DNA from: Rhizaria sp. SCN 62-66
Lineage: Eukaryota > Rhizaria, unplaced
Direction: 5' to 3'
Assembly: GCA_001724265.1 (NCBI GenBank)
Contig: MEDY01000009.1
Span: 1-64,000 of the forward strand
Length of the DNA: 64,000 nt
Position 1 is the first letter of the stretch. Each line of letters opens with the position of its first letter. Positions 9,595 through 21,004 of this stretch are shown here, piece after piece. Position numbers and translations under genes: made by a program. Below the pieces are notes generated by a model. That model was given only the letters and a program-made list of their open reading frames with translations, ran no database searches and was not told the origin of the DNA.

Positions 9595-12500
9595 TTACCG
9601 CCCCAGCTTGGCCTGCTTGAGCAGCGTCGCAAATGCAGACGTCTTCTTGAACCGCGAGAGACTGTCCTGTGACAGCAGCCGGTAGATCTCGTCCTCCGCA
9701 GCCACGAACACGGCCGGCGACAGCGTCGCGGGCGCGCCCTTGCTGTCGGACATGGCGCGCAACACGGCCGTCTGCACGTCTCCGCGCAGGTTCACCTGCT
9801 GCGGCGCGTCGTTGCGCACAAACCGCGCGCACAGCGCCTCCGCGTCGGCGTACATCGCTTCGGCGGCCGCGGCGTCGCTGGCGAAGTCCGTGAGCGGGGA
9901 GCTCGCGCTGGCGCTGTGCACGCTGCTGGCCGTCGAGCTGGCCCACGCGCGGAGGCGGAACGCGCGCGCCTCGCACCAGAACTCGTAGTTCTCGACCGAG
10001 TACTCGCGGCGCAGGTGCTCGATAAAGGCGTCGCGCGCCTGCGGCACGTGCAGCAGGTACGCGAGCGGGACCGCCTCGTCGAACTGCACCGGCTCCAGGA
10101 TGCTGGCCGGGAACGAGCCCACGCCGTAGGGCGCCACGGCGGCCGCGGCGGCGGCGGATGCGGCGCTGGGCGATGACACCGTCACCGTGGAGCCGGCGCC
10201 GCTGTTGCTGCCGCCGCTGCCGCTGCTGGTGGCGGTGGGCGAGACGTTGGTGCCGTCGCCGCCCTCGCCCGCCGCCGTGGCAATCATGCCCGCTACGGCG
10301 TGCGGCGACAAAGGGGCCGTGATGAGCTCGCCGAACCAGACGACGTCGCCGCACGGGTAGCGCGCGATGCCGGTAAGCATGTCGGCCTGCTCGGTGGACG
10401 CGGCGGCCGCGGCGGCCACGGCGGCGGCCGATGCGCTGAAGCTCGACCGCGGCTGCGCAGACAGCGACGGCGGCGACTGCGCAGAGATGGAAGCGGGCGG
10501 CGGGGGCGGCGGCGGGGGCGGTGAGCCCCCGGGGACACCGGCCCCGTTGCTGCTTGGGCTATTATCGTCGGCAGAGTCGACGCCGTCGCGCACGAGTGAC
10601 AGGCGGTGGCCCACCGTGGCAGCCGCCGCGAAAACGCGCGCGCGCGCCGCAGCGTCCTCGGCAGCGCCCGCGGAGGGAGTGGCCAGCCGGCCCGAACGCA
10701 GCGCGGCGATGGACGCCGCGGCGGGGCGCGCGGGCAGCGCGGGCGGCGGCCCACTGCCACTGCCGCTGCTGTTGGTGGGCGTGACCGCGGCGCCTGATGT
10801 GCGCGCGCCCGCGGCGGCGGCGGCGGCGGCAAGGAAGCCCGCGTGCGTGTGGCCCGCAGAGAAAGAGCCCGTGCTCACGCGCAGCGAGTGCGGGGCCGAC
10901 ACGGAGCCGGAGCCGGCGCCGCTGCCGCCGCTGTTCAGGTGCACGTTGTGAGACCCACCGGGCCCAAGGTTGAGGTTCATGCCCCCGCGGCGCACCACAG
11001 AGCTCCCGCTTTGACCGTCAGTCGTCGCACCTGCACTAGCACCGCCACCAACGGCGGCAGCGGCGGCGGCGGCAGCGGCGGCGGCGGCAGCGGCGGCGGC
11101 GGCGGCGTTGGAGCGCGCGCGGTGCAGGAACAGCGGCGACAGCGCGCGCAGCGACGCAATTGTCGAGTCAGGCGACGGCGTCAGGTCCGTGACGAGGACG
11201 TAGGCGCCGTGGGGGATGATCAGGTCGTGTCTGAGCGCGCCGCTGGCGAGCGCGGAGCGCGCCTGCGAGATGGACAGTGAGGGCGACATGGGCACAGCGG
11301 GCGCTGTCGCCAGCGAGTGCGCCGACTGTGACACCGGCGATGTGGCGCGGGACGAGTCGCCCGAGTCGGCGCCCGCGGCGGCGGCCGCGGCGGCTGACAG
11401 CATGCCCGCGGAGGCCGCGGCGGCCAGCGCGGTAACCGCGGCCCTAGCCGGGTTGAGCATGTCGGTCACCGCGAGCCCCGCGAGCGCGCCGCACGTGCAA
11501 AGCGAGGCCGGGTCCGCGACATGCACCGAGGGCGCAGTGCCCGTCGCTGTCGAGGGCGCGTCGTGGGCGCCCGAGATGGAGATAGACATCGACGCGGCGC
11601 GCGTGAGCCCCACCGGCGAACCCGTCGCGCCCACCGCCGCAGCCGTGCTCGCAGTGCCCGCCGCAGGGGCCGCCGTGGCCGCCGCGGCGACCGAGGTGCT
11701 GCGCGCGCGCGCATTGGGGGCCGCGGGGCAGTGCGGCGCGTGGTAATAGGGCAGCTGCTGCGCGGGCGTGAAGCCGCGCACGCAACGGTACACGGGCGGA
11801 ATCACCAGCGGCTTGAGCGGCTGCGGCGGCGTCGTCGTCGCCGAGCCCGCGGCCGTGGCGCCCGCGGTCGACGTCGCGCTCGCCAGCGGGGACAGCCCGT
11901 CACCGGAGTGGATCGTGCTCAGCGGCGCCGCCAACAGCGACTGTGGGACGGCGGGCGCGGAGGACGGCGCGTCCGGCGCCGCCAGCGTGCTGTGCACGAT
12001 GCCCATTGCGCCGCCGGCGCTGCTGCTGCTGCTGCCGCTGGCGTAGACGCTCGAGGTGCCGGGCTTGCCTGAGGAGAAGGCGAGCGAGAGCGCGCGCGAA
12101 ATGTCGGACCCGGCGGGCGACAGCGCGGCGGCCGCGGCGGCGGCGGCCGCGGCGGCGGCCTCGGGGTCGAAGCCCAGGTGCTCACGCCACGCGTCCGAGT
12201 CGAACGCGGCCGCCGGACAGGGCAGCAGAGCCTCCACAGGCGCAGGCTGCGGGGGTAGGCCGTGCGCGGCAACGATGGCTCCCGCAAAGCCCGCGATCTC
12301 GCCGTTGGCGTCGAGGCGCTTGACCGCGGCCGAGAGGTCGCCCGTGGCAGCGGTGAAGTCCACCGCGGCGGCGAAGGCGTCCTTGTAGCGGGTCAGCGCG
12401 CGGTCCGTGGTGCTGAGGCGCGCGCGCTCGATGGCCTCCATGCGGCGCATGAGCGCGGGCATCACGGCGCTGGTGTAGTCGCGCTGCATCGCGGCCGTGG

Positions 12501-14401
12501 CGGCAACCAGCTCCTCACACTTGGCGAACTCCTTCTGGATCTGCTGACATAGTGACGTCCGCTTCTTGTCCGCAGCCACGAGCTTGCGCTCCACGTTCTT
12601 GCGCGTCTTCTCGTCCATCACAATCACGTCGCTGCCGCCACCAACGCCGCCAGAGCCCGAGCCCGAGGCCGAGGCGGGCGACAGCGTCACGCTGTGCATC
12701 GCAGCGACCGAAGACGCGATATTACCGCTGCCGGGGATGGAGCCGAGCGCGCCAACCTCGCCGCCGCTGCTGTTGGCGTCGCCCGCACCCGCGCCCGCGG
12801 CGGCCGAGGTGGGGTACATGACGCTGAACACGCGCTGCAGCTCCCCGTCAGCCTCGACCAGCAGGCGCCACGAGGCGTAGCAGCGCTGCCGCTGCCGCGC
12901 CACCTGTTCTTTCGCCTTGAGCAGCTCCGAGGTGGCGCGCATCTCCTCGCTCACAATGCCCTTGCGGATCGAGTCGAGCTCGCGGTGCGAGGCGGTGGCC
13001 GGACCCGCGACGTCGGTGTCGAGCGCGCACGCCACGGCCTCGGCCTGCCGCGCCGTCGCCAGAGCCGTCGCTATCAGCGCGCCGTGCGCCGCGGCGTGCG
13101 ACGCGCAGCGGTCGATGCCGTGCTGTTGCAGTGCTTTCTCGCCGCTGCTCTGCTCGGCGCGCGCGTCCGCAGCCAGGTCCTTGCCGAACTCGGCCAGCCG
13201 CGCAGACATCTTTTTCGCGAACCCGGCAAGGCGCTTGAGCGAGTGCAGTCCCGCGTCGACCTGCGCGTGCACGAGGGGGAACTTATGGTCCAGCGTCCCA
13301 GGGTACGACGCGTGCTGCTGCTGCTGCTGGGAGCTCTTGTTCGAGGGGCTGATGGCGCGCCAGTTGGGCTTGCCGCTGCTTGGCGCCGCTGTGTTCACGG
13401 CCAGGCCGGCCGCCGGGCCCATCCCCGGACTAAAGTCCCCCGACGTGAAGGTCATCGTGCGCTGGCGCGCCGTCGCCGGCAGCGCAGGAGCTGCGCCAGC
13501 GGCCGTAGCGGCAGCGGGCTGGTTGCCAACCGGGCTACCACCGGCGCTCATGGCGCTCGAGCTCGCTGCGTTGGCGGTCGAGCCCGCCGATGATTGCGAG
13601 TTAAGCTGCGTGAAGGACTGCGAGAAGGACGCCGAGGACAGCGACGACGGGCCCGACGTCAGCGCGAGCGGAGTGGGCGTGAAGCCGGGCGTGCCCGGCG
13701 CGGTCGGCGCCTGGGCCTGGGCCTGGGCCTGCGACTGTAAAGGGGTCGAGGGCCCGCCGGCGGGCGGAGGCGGCGGCGGCGGCGGCGGGGCGGTCACTGT
13801 GCTGTTGTTGCGTGCGGCGCCGAGCAGCGGAGACGGAGACGAGCCGCCAGTGAGCACGCTGGAGCCCGCGCCGAGCTTGCTCGCCGTGGTCATAACGCTG
13901 CCGCTGCCGCTGCTGGTGGAGTGGGCGAACGAGGCTGAGACGCCGCGGGTCGGAGAGCCAAACAGACTCGACGCAGTGTGGCTACCGCTGGAACCCGCGC
14001 CAGCCCCCGTGCTGGAGCCGGTGACAAAGTTGGCGTTAGATGACACGGGCACGAAGGACGAGGACGACGACGACGACGACGACGAGGACGGAGGCACGTA
14101 GGTGGAGTACTGAGCCGAGGCCGAGGCGCCGGTCACGCTCGCGGCGCGCGCGGCCACGCTGGGGCCAGAGCCCGGAACGTAGAGAGAGCCGGAGCTGGAG
14201 CTGGAGCTCGAGCTTGCGGAGGTGGAGGCTGAAGCCGAGGTTGACGCGGAGCCGGTGGACGAGAATGGAGGGTGCGGCGCGGGGGACGCGGTGGTGGCCG
14301 CAGCGGCAGAGGCAGTGACTGAAGGGCGGCTGAATAGCGACGACGCGCGCGGCAGCATCACGGGCGACGGGCCCGAGGTGGTGGAGTTCGTCGCAGTCTG
14401 C

Positions 14402-14479
<78 letters not shown>

Positions 14480-14940
14480 AAGAAGCTGTTGCGAGGGAAC
14501 AGAGAGCCTGAGCTGGGCTGTGCTGACGATGACGCAGCGCCAGCGCCAATACCAGCGCATGTGCCGGCATCAGAGGCGGCGACGGAGAGGCGCTGGCCCT
14601 GCACAGCCTTGGCGATGGACGCTGCGGCGGCGGCGTTCTGCCCCGAGAAGCTGCCCGTGGCGCCCGGTGGGTGGTTTTGCTGCGAGAAGGACGCCCGCGG
14701 CGCGAGCCCGCCGGGCGGGGGACCCATCGACATGCCGGGCACGGCCGAGAGCGCGTTCACTGACAGACGCTGTGGCAGCGGCGCAGAAGTGGCGGAGCTC
14801 GAGGGCGCGGCGGAGGGTGTGACCGTGTGCAGGGGCGCTGTGGGGGCGGAGGGCAGCGGCAGTGGACGGTCCGCGGAGGGCGGGCCTGAGGTGGAGCCCG
14901 CGCGGCCAGGCGGCCACTCGGCCGAGGCGGGTTGCGACAT
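9595..14940 (-). CDS. F-BAR plus RGS domain protein, 1,781 aa
   Basis: This is a single exon from an ATG at 14940 (the codon before it is GTG) to a TAA. Residues 1-545 are low-complexity Ser, Gly, Ala and Pro with a run of 25 glutamines around residue 155-180. About residues 550-885 form a helical region with F-BAR/FCH character (it opens LDHKFPLVHAQVDAGLHSLK and later has KKRTSLCQQIQKEFAKCEEL), expected to bind curved membrane. A middle part has a small cluster of Cys and His (CVRGF, YYHAPHC, CTCG) at about 1060-1150. The last 170 residues are an RGS domain (EPVQFDEAVPLAYLLHVPQA and ENYEFWCEARAFR), which speeds GTP hydrolysis by G-alpha. A role in linking membrane shape to G-protein signalling is inferred from the domains. 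The RGS call is firm and the F-BAR call is good but less certain. Confidence 0.88.
14404..14478 (-). repeat. uninterrupted CAG repeat, 25 units (polyglutamine)
   Basis: A pure CTG tract on the plus strand encodes 25 consecutive CAG (Gln) codons in the disordered N-terminus of the F-BAR/RGS protein. The run is perfect, with no CAA interruptions, so it may be length-variable between cells or strains. It contains no TAG codon. Confidence 0.97.
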
Positions 14941-15581
14941 CACACTGCGCGGTACAGGTGAAGTGTCGTAGTAGTAATTAGTCGACAGAGCTTGTTAAGG
15001 TCGCTGCACAAGCGCATGGGGAAGTAGAATAAGAGCGTTGTGAGAGGAGGGTGGGGCTGACAGAGAAGGGGGGGCGCGCGTGCCCAAGCGCGTGTCTGAG
15101 TACAGGGACTCACAGCGCCGTTTGCAGAAAGAGATATTTTGTGTCATAACGTGTTTGCAACCAAAGTAGTATATTTCAAAAGTGTCGCTCAAATGTGCAT
15201 GTGTGTGACTTAAACCAGACACCCAAAAGATGAAATCTCTGGTCGGACTCCTTCGTCATGGTGGTTCTCAAAAATTCCGGGGCGAGGTCGAACCGTTACC
15301 ACCAAACATTACAAGCTCAATGATGTTCGCTCCTTCAGAGAGCGGCAACAAACGTGTCGTTCTAATATGTTATGTAGACATGACGCATTTATTCGGTCAT
15401 TGACTTGCATTTGCTGCTGACGGACGTCTCCCGCAGCACTACACCTAGAAAGCACTTCCTGTTTCGTTTCCTTAACAGCTCCCCCTCTTTCTTTATCAAC
15501 GCCATTTATGTGGCTGTAACTACCACTCATACGCATATTGTACAACCTCGCGTCATATTTGCTATTTTCGCTACATTGTAG
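14941..15581. other. divergent spacer, nothing recognised
   Basis: This spacer of about 640 bp separates the minus-strand F-BAR/RGS gene from the plus-strand EFHB-like gene. The part next to the F-BAR/RGS start is GC-rich and the rest is AT-rich. A possible T-arm-like sequence near 15285-15300 on the minus strand was checked, but no cloverleaf could be drawn around it. Confidence 0.55.
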
Positions 15582-17386
15582 ATGGAGTCTGACGGCACCA
15601 GCCAGCTGGCTCTCCGCGCACAGCTTGCACCCGACTTCCAGCAGACTCAACCGCGCGGCCTAGCCAAGTTCGTCTCCGACCCGGCGCCGCACATCCCCGT
15701 GGCGGGCAACAAGTTCTACGCCGACGGCGAAAGCGTTGCCCAGGCCACCTCGACGCAGCCGCGCGACGATTTCTCGCAGATGCCTCTCGATGAGGCCCGT
15801 TGGCGCGCGTCGTTCCAGCGCCAGCCCGGCGTGCAGATGGCCGCCCCGGGCTTCGTCGGCGCGCCGTTGCCTGCCGGCGACTACCGCCACGGTATCCGCA
15901 CGCATATGGGCAGCGACAAAGTCGGCGACGCGCTTAGCACTGCGTACACGTCGTCCCTGGGCGAGTACATCCATCAGCAGAACGAGGCCGTGTACGCGTC
16001 GTCGCGCTTCGAGCCGCTGGGCACCCACTACACGCGCGGCCACAAGCTCCCCGAGGGCTACTACAACGATCCCGCGTACCGCTTCGGCGTTAAGACCTCG
16101 TCCAGCGAGTCCGCCAAGACGGTTATGTACGCGCCACAGCCGCGCGCGGCGTCTTCCCGCGACGGGCCCGTCCCCCAGGGCACCGGCGTGGCCGCCGGGC
16201 TCGACGCCGAGGCCGCTAAGCTCGACCCGCAGTACGTCAGCGAGCGCGAGATCGCGCGCCAGACCACACGCCAGTACGTCTGGCCCGCCGGCTTGGACCC
16301 CACGCAGCACCGCTTCGGCCACGCCGCGCAGCATGCCGACCTGACGGCGAGCCACGGAGTGACCCCGTGCCTTAAGTTCGGCACGCCGGCGGCGCAGGAG
16401 CAGACGCGCATCGGCTCGATCCGGCCGCAGATGGTCGCTAACGTGTGGGGCAACGAGGTCGGCCGCCGGCGCCCGCTCTCGGATGCCATCGCCAAGCTGG
16501 GGCCTGACTTTGTGTTCGGCTCCCGCGGCGCGGCTGTGCAGGTGACCGCCAAGGACAGCATCTACGGCGGCTACACTGCGGATGAGCAGCGACCCGACCG
16601 CGACCTGGGCGCGTCAGTGCGCAAGAGCCAGCCGCTGTACAACGAGCCGCACTCGCTGACGCAGACCGTAGGCGGCGTCACCGTCGCCATGCCCTCTAAC
16701 CAGGTACGTAAGGAAGACTGAGTTAAAAATGATTAGATATATCGTTCTAAAGTGTTGAACTGCACATTACTTTATGCAGATGCGTATCATATTTACCTGA
16801 GATATGGTTCCAAGTCTTTTTGTTTTTGTCCATCTCATTACTAACATTGTTTTCTATTGCATGCTTTCTCTTTTGCTTTCTTCTATCTTAGGTCGCGTTT
16901 GGCGCGCCGACGATCCGGACGGATCGTTCCGAGCCCGTCAAGCGCTCTGTGGCGGACGACCGCAACTACGGCAACTAGCCCACTGCGGCGGATCTGCTCA
17001 TGCCTTCGGCCTACCTGCCCATGGGCGTCTCGCACAGCGACTTCGCGCGGCCGCGCCCCGCGTCGCAGGTGCGCGCGCTCATTAAAGCCGCCGCGCTGTT
17101 CCCCGCGGTTGTCAACAACGACGGCGCGTGGGCCGCGCTTACGGCACAGGTGGCGCCGCACTTCGCGCAGCCGGCGGGCGCGGTGGAGCCCGTCTTCTCG
17201 GTCGACGCCGCGCGCCAGGTCGCCTCGGCCATGACCAACCCCGCGCGTACGGCCCGCGTCTCGCCGGAGCAGGTGCTGCAGGTGCAGCGGCAGCCGCCCG
17301 CGCCCGAGACGGTGCCGCACAACGTGCTCAAGGAGCTCCCGCAGGAGGACAAGGTCCGCATCATTGCCTCGCGCTACCGCCGCTGA
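15582..17386 (+). CDS. EFHB/CFAP21-like ciliary protein, two exons, in-frame TAG
   Basis: Exon 1 is 15582-16703 and exon 2 is 16892-17386, joined in phase 0. The deduced protein has 538 codons before the TGA. Repeated short blocks of the type FG plus Thr/Pro (FGVKTSS, FGTPAAQ, FGAPTIRTD) and the block RSVADDRNYGN followed by the DLLMPSAYLP region fit the C-terminal half of EFHB, an EF-hand family protein of axonemal doublet microtubules in ciliated eukaryotes. The TAG at 16976-16978 (residue 403) falls directly after NYGN. The downstream part (PTAADLLMPSAYL, then SHSDFARP) aligns with what follows NYG in that family, as I remember it. Classic EF-hand loops are degenerate here. The assignment is from memory and moderately sure; the splice sites are clear. 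Confidence 0.7.
16704..16891 (+). other. intron (188 bp) in the EFHB-like gene
   Basis: The donor is CAG/GTACGT and the acceptor is TATCTTAG/GTC. The intron is AT-rich and pyrimidine-rich near its 3' end. It joins exons in phase 0 and restores a conserved FGAPTIRTD block immediately downstream. Confidence 0.9.
16976..16978 (+). other. in-frame TAG (sense) in the EFHB-like gene
   Basis: The context is AAC TAG CCC. The codon lies inside a block that appears conserved on both sides, so neither a splice nor a true stop explains it well. After it, 135 further codons stay open to a TGA in GC-rich coding sequence. Confidence 0.8.
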
Positions 17387-17809
17387 ACAAACCAACGACA
17401 AGCAACTGGAAAAAAACGCCGAAGTCTCAATAGACGATTGAGGACAAGTACATGAATTGTTGTGTGCTATTTTTGTGATATGTGTTGTTCTATAGCTGAT
17501 ATTGAGAAACACACAATGTCTCGAGATAGCAATCGGGCCATGTTGAGATTAAGACCAGCTAAAGCTTGTGTTGCGCTGTCACTCCCCCACTTGCTAATTC
17601 TCATCATGCAAACAAAATAATGAATACAAAGCTCTACTAAACGATCACAAAATTAAATCTTTTGTATTTGTAATATATACACCTCAATCAAAACCCGTCA
17701 TCCCGTTTACTCTATCTATATTATGATAAATCGTTTGTTTGTTTGTTGTTTAGTGTGCGGTCAGCGTGCGAACTGAACTACACTGCTGCATATGGTGTTG
17801 GTTCGGCAC
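17387..17809. other. AT-rich convergent spacer, nothing recognised
   Basis: This 423-bp spacer lies between the 3' ends of the EFHB-like gene (plus) and the mannose-1-phosphate guanylyltransferase gene (minus). It includes AT-rich runs and a short GTTT repeat near 17729-17750. No gene is seen. Confidence 0.6.
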
Positions 17810-18904
17810 TTACATGAAGATGCCCTTCTCGAGCGAGTGCTCCTTAAAGCCCTTGTGGGGGCAGACGACGGCCTCGTAGAGCATGACCTCGCTGGCGACC
17901 TCGACGTCCTCGCCCAGGAAGCACTTCTCGACGTGGGCCCACTTCGCGATCTTGCTTTCCCAGCCCACGATCGAGGTCTTGACGACAGAGTGCGCGTCCA
18001 CGGTCGTGCCAGCCATGAGCGTGCAGTTGTTAAGCCGCACGCCGTCGCCGATGACGCAGCCGGGGCCGATGACGACGTCGGGGCCGATAGAACAGCCCGC
18101 GCCGACCTTGGCAGAGGGGTCGATGACGACGTTGCCTGTGATGCCGGCACCACGCGCCAGTTGCTCAGGCTTGCGGCGCGCGAGCATGGTGAGGTGCAAG
18201 TGCGTGCCGATGAGGAAGTCCTTGGGCTGGCCGACGTCCATCCAGTAGCCCGGCAGGATCATCGAGTGGACCTGTTCGTCGACGACCATGGCGGGGAAGA
18301 TCTGGCGCTCGATCGACATGGCCACGGGCTCGGTCGGGATGCGCGACAGCACGCTCTTGTTGAGCAGGTAGATGCCCGCGTTGATCTTGTTCGAGGGCAG
18401 GTTTGTGGCGCCGGGCGCGGGCTTCTCGAGGAACTGGATGATCTTGCCATCGGCGTTGGAGACGACGAGGCCGTACTTAGAGGGGTCCTCGACGGGCGTG
18501 ACGAGGATCGTGCCCTCCTTGCCGTGGTCCTTGTGATAGTTGAGCATCTCCACCAGCGGGAACTCGCAGGCGACGTCGGAGTTGAGCATGAAGAAGGGCG
18601 CGTCGTCCTCGAGCAGCTTGGCGCGGCACAGGCCGAGCGGACCGGCGGTGCCGAGGGGCGTCTCCTCGATCGAGAACACGACCTTGATCTTGTACTTGGT
18701 CTCGACGTTCTTCATGAAGTCCATCATAAGCGTGGGCATGTGGCCGACGGCAAGGATGATCTCCGTCACGCCCGCCTCGACCAGTGCCGCGATCTGGTGC
18801 TCGACGATGGCGACGTTGACGAAGGGCACGCAGGGCTTGGGCTGCGAGAAGGTGAAGGGGCGCAGACGCGTGCCGAAGCCGCCGACGAGGATAACCGCCT
18901 TCAT
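17810..18904 (-). CDS. GMPPB: mannose-1-phosphate guanylyltransferase, beta type
   Basis: The enzyme makes GDP-mannose from mannose-1-phosphate and GTP, the donor for N-glycan, GPI and O-mannose synthesis in the cytosol. The protein has 364 aa, the usual length. It starts MKAVILVGGFGTRLRPFTF, which is the nucleotide-binding signature, followed by QPKPCVPF. The FMLNSDVACEF block holds the metal-binding Asp, and FLEKP and the NAGIYLL block follow. The C-terminal third has left-handed beta-helix hexapeptides (IGPDVVIGPGCVIGDG). The frame is open upstream to 19081, but only the ATG at 18904 gives the family N-terminus. It is a single exon ending at TAA at the expected length, which shows that UAA terminates here. 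Confidence 0.96.
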   Translation of the reverse strand: MKAVILVGGFGTRLRPFTFSQPKPCVPFVNVAIVEHQIAALVEAGVTEIILAVGHMPTLMMDFMKNVETKYKIKVVFSIEETPLGTAGPLGLCRAKLLEDDAPFFMLNSDVACEFPLVEMLNYHKDHGKEGTILVTPVEDPSKYGLVVSNADGKIIQFLEKPAPGATNLPSNKINAGIYLLNKSVLSRIPTEPVAMSIERQIFPAMVVDEQVHSMILPGYWMDVGQPKDFLIGTHLHLTMLARRKPEQLARGAGITGNVVIDPSAKVGAGCSIGPDVVIGPGCVIGDGVRLNNCTLMAGTTVDAHSVVKTSIVGWESKIAKWAHVEKCFLGEDVEVASEVMLYEAVVCPHKGFKEHSLEKGIFM

Positions 18905-19572
18905 GGAGAGTAAGAGAGGGTCTGTGGTAGACAAAAAAGTAGCGTGGTGATGAAGACATATGCATTCAGTGAGCGAAAAGCGCCTTGGGCGGGGTTGTAA
19001 CGGAGGACGATGATGCTGACAGTGCCGGATGGTGTGACAGCGAAAGAAGGGCTTCAGATCAGGATATAACGGCAGCTGCAAGCAAAATTATTAAGTTGCT
19101 GAAAACAACAAAAATGTTTTCAACCTGAGAAGAAATAACTGCTCTCATCAGCGGAACTCACAGTCTACAGCAAACACGGATAGATCGAGTTTCGTCGGAT
19201 GACCGATAGACCAGCAAAATGCCTTTTTTCGGTCTCGTCGGTTGTGAGCGTGGAAGAGAAAGAAGAGGTCAAAGAAGAACACTCTTGTGGTCAGGTTTTG
19301 AGTGGTCCAGATCTCATCTGTTTCACGTTGTTTTCTTATCTCGTCCAGTGTCCATATTTATTTCGATGTGTACTGCCTAAATCTTTTAGTCAGATCCCCT
19401 GAAAAGATGCACATGTCCTTGTATCTCCAGGCTGCTTGTGATGAGAGATAGGTCGTTTGAGACCCAGAGCTGTTGGCATCACCAACCTCACTTGCACTCA
19501 CTTTCTCACACCGACTCATCATTTGACCACGATTTATCACTTTGCTCCACCTCCTCATAGACAAGGGTACCC
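18905..19572. other. divergent spacer, nothing recognised
   Basis: This 668-bp spacer lies between GMPPB (minus) and PSMB4 (plus). It should contain both promoters. It is less AT-rich near GMPPB. No small gene or motif is supported. Confidence 0.55.
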
Positions 19573-20502
19573 ATGCAGTTTCAGCAGGCACCCGTTGAGA
19601 CCTTCGAGGGTCCTTCCCAGCGCACCACGTACGTTCCCACAACCACCAACAACCTCCCTTTCTCCCACAGCCCTGCTACAGCCCCACTATATCATCCAAG
19701 CCAGCTCAAACCGCGGTATCCCCATATTTCCTACTAGATATCTTATGTTCATCTTACACCATGCTCACTACCACATCTCATCTTCACCCTCATATGCCTT
19801 GCTTTTCTATCCATCTTCGACAGCGAGCCCGTGGTTGTTGGCGCGTCCGTGCTCGCGATCACGTACAAGGACGGCGTGATGGTGATGTGCGACACGGGTG
19901 CCTCCTACGGCTCCCTCGCGCGCTTCACCAACATCGAGCGCATGAAGCAGGTCAACGCCAAGACGCTCGTCGCGGTCGGCGGTGAGCACTCGGACGCACA
20001 GTTCCTGGATCAGTTCTACCACGACGTGGAGCTGGAGGACTTCATGGCCAACGACGGCCACGTGCGCGCGCCCGAGGAGCTGCACTCGATTGCGTGCCGC
20101 GTCATGCATAACTACCGCTCGCGCGGCGACCCGCTGTGGAACCAGATCGTGACGTGTGGCATCTCTCGCCAGAACAAGCCCTTCATCGGGTACGTTGACC
20201 TCTACGGTACCAACCACGTCGATGACATCGTCGTGACGGGCTTCGGCATGCACATGGCGCTCCCGCTGCTGCGCAAGACGTGGCGGCCCGAGATGAACGA
20301 GGCCGATGCGCGCCAGGCGCTCGAGGACGCGATGCGCGTGCTCGTCTACCGCCATTGCCGCACCATCAACAAGTTCCAAGTCGGCATGGCGAAGGTCGAC
20401 GGTAGCATCACCATCTCAGAGCCCTACGCGCTCGAGACCAAGTGGGACTACAACCGCTTTGTCAACCCGCGCGCGCAGGAGGTCCCGCTGCCCCAGCTCT
20501 AA
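19573..20502 (+). CDS. PSMB4: 20S proteasome subunit beta-7 (PSMB4 type), two exons
   Basis: This is a non-catalytic beta-ring subunit of the 20S proteasome core. Exon 1 (19573-19628) gives MQFQQAPVETFEGPSQRT. Exon 2 (19824-20502) gives the body, joined in phase 2, for 244 aa ending at TAA. Diagnostic blocks are GASVLAITYKDGVMV, GASYGSLARFTNIERM (about residue 44), DPLWNQIV, FIGYVDLYG, and AMRVLVYRHCRTINKFQV. The N-terminal prosegment is short, and no catalytic Thr is expected in this subunit. Length and end agree with the family, so UAA is a real stop here. Exon 1 rests on the ATG context, the phase match and the GTACGT donor. Confidence 0.95.
19629..19823 (+). other. intron (195 bp) in PSMB4
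   Basis: The donor is ACCAC/GTACGT and the acceptor is TTCGACAG/CGAG. It splits a Thr codon in phase 2. The composition is AT- and C-rich with a pyrimidine tract before the acceptor. Confidence 0.9.
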
Positions 20503-21004
20503 GAAAGCACGTGCGCCCTCAGAGCAGAGGCTGCAAACCACAGCGAGGAGCTGTGTTGCACGCCAACGCATGTGAACGTAGATTACAAAGATAAAGAATA
20601 GATTGGGTTCGTGTGAACCTGTGAATACTAGACCAACAGAAAAAGAACAGAAATAAGCTACAAAATACACAGTCAAACTTAATATCGACACTTGCATCCA
20701 TACATGGTATCTATTGTTCGGCTTTATGCCATTTCAGACACCCGCGTGACTGAGACACGTTGCAGAAGATCGGACCAAAAGCAGACTACGAGGCACATTT
20801 TAGAAACCAAGATTTCGGGTCGTGGTCATCGTCAAATAAGTTTCGGCTGCTTTGCACGGAACGCAACTTATTGTTTTCAAACGGTTATTTCTTTTATTTT
20901 GTATAAACCCCTGTTTCATAGCGATTATCTCTCCGGAAGAATATCGCTCGTTGACTGCATAATCAAGCAGGCTGTCACTTGCTCCAGCCGCGCTCTCTTA
21001 CCCC
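20503..21004. other. spacer between PSMB4 and the FYVE-ELMO gene
   Basis: About 500 bp of AT-rich DNA lies between two genes on the same strand. It must hold the PSMB4 3' end and the promoter of the next gene. No motif is assigned. Confidence 0.55.

Noticed and set aside
10300-14100. Long open frames opposite the F-BAR/RGS gene, and similar ones opposite the FYVE-ELMO and sulfatase-fold genes
   Set aside because: High GC removes stop codons from all frames. None of these translations shows a recognisable domain.
15221-15310. Possible tRNA with a GGTTCGA-like T arm on the minus strand
   Set aside because: No acceptor, D or anticodon stem can be drawn around it. No tRNA with a CUA anticodon was seen anywhere in the window.
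18905-19081. Longer N-terminus of GMPPB starting at 19081
   Set aside because: The family starts at MKAVILVGG, and the upstream part is not conserved and is lower in GC.
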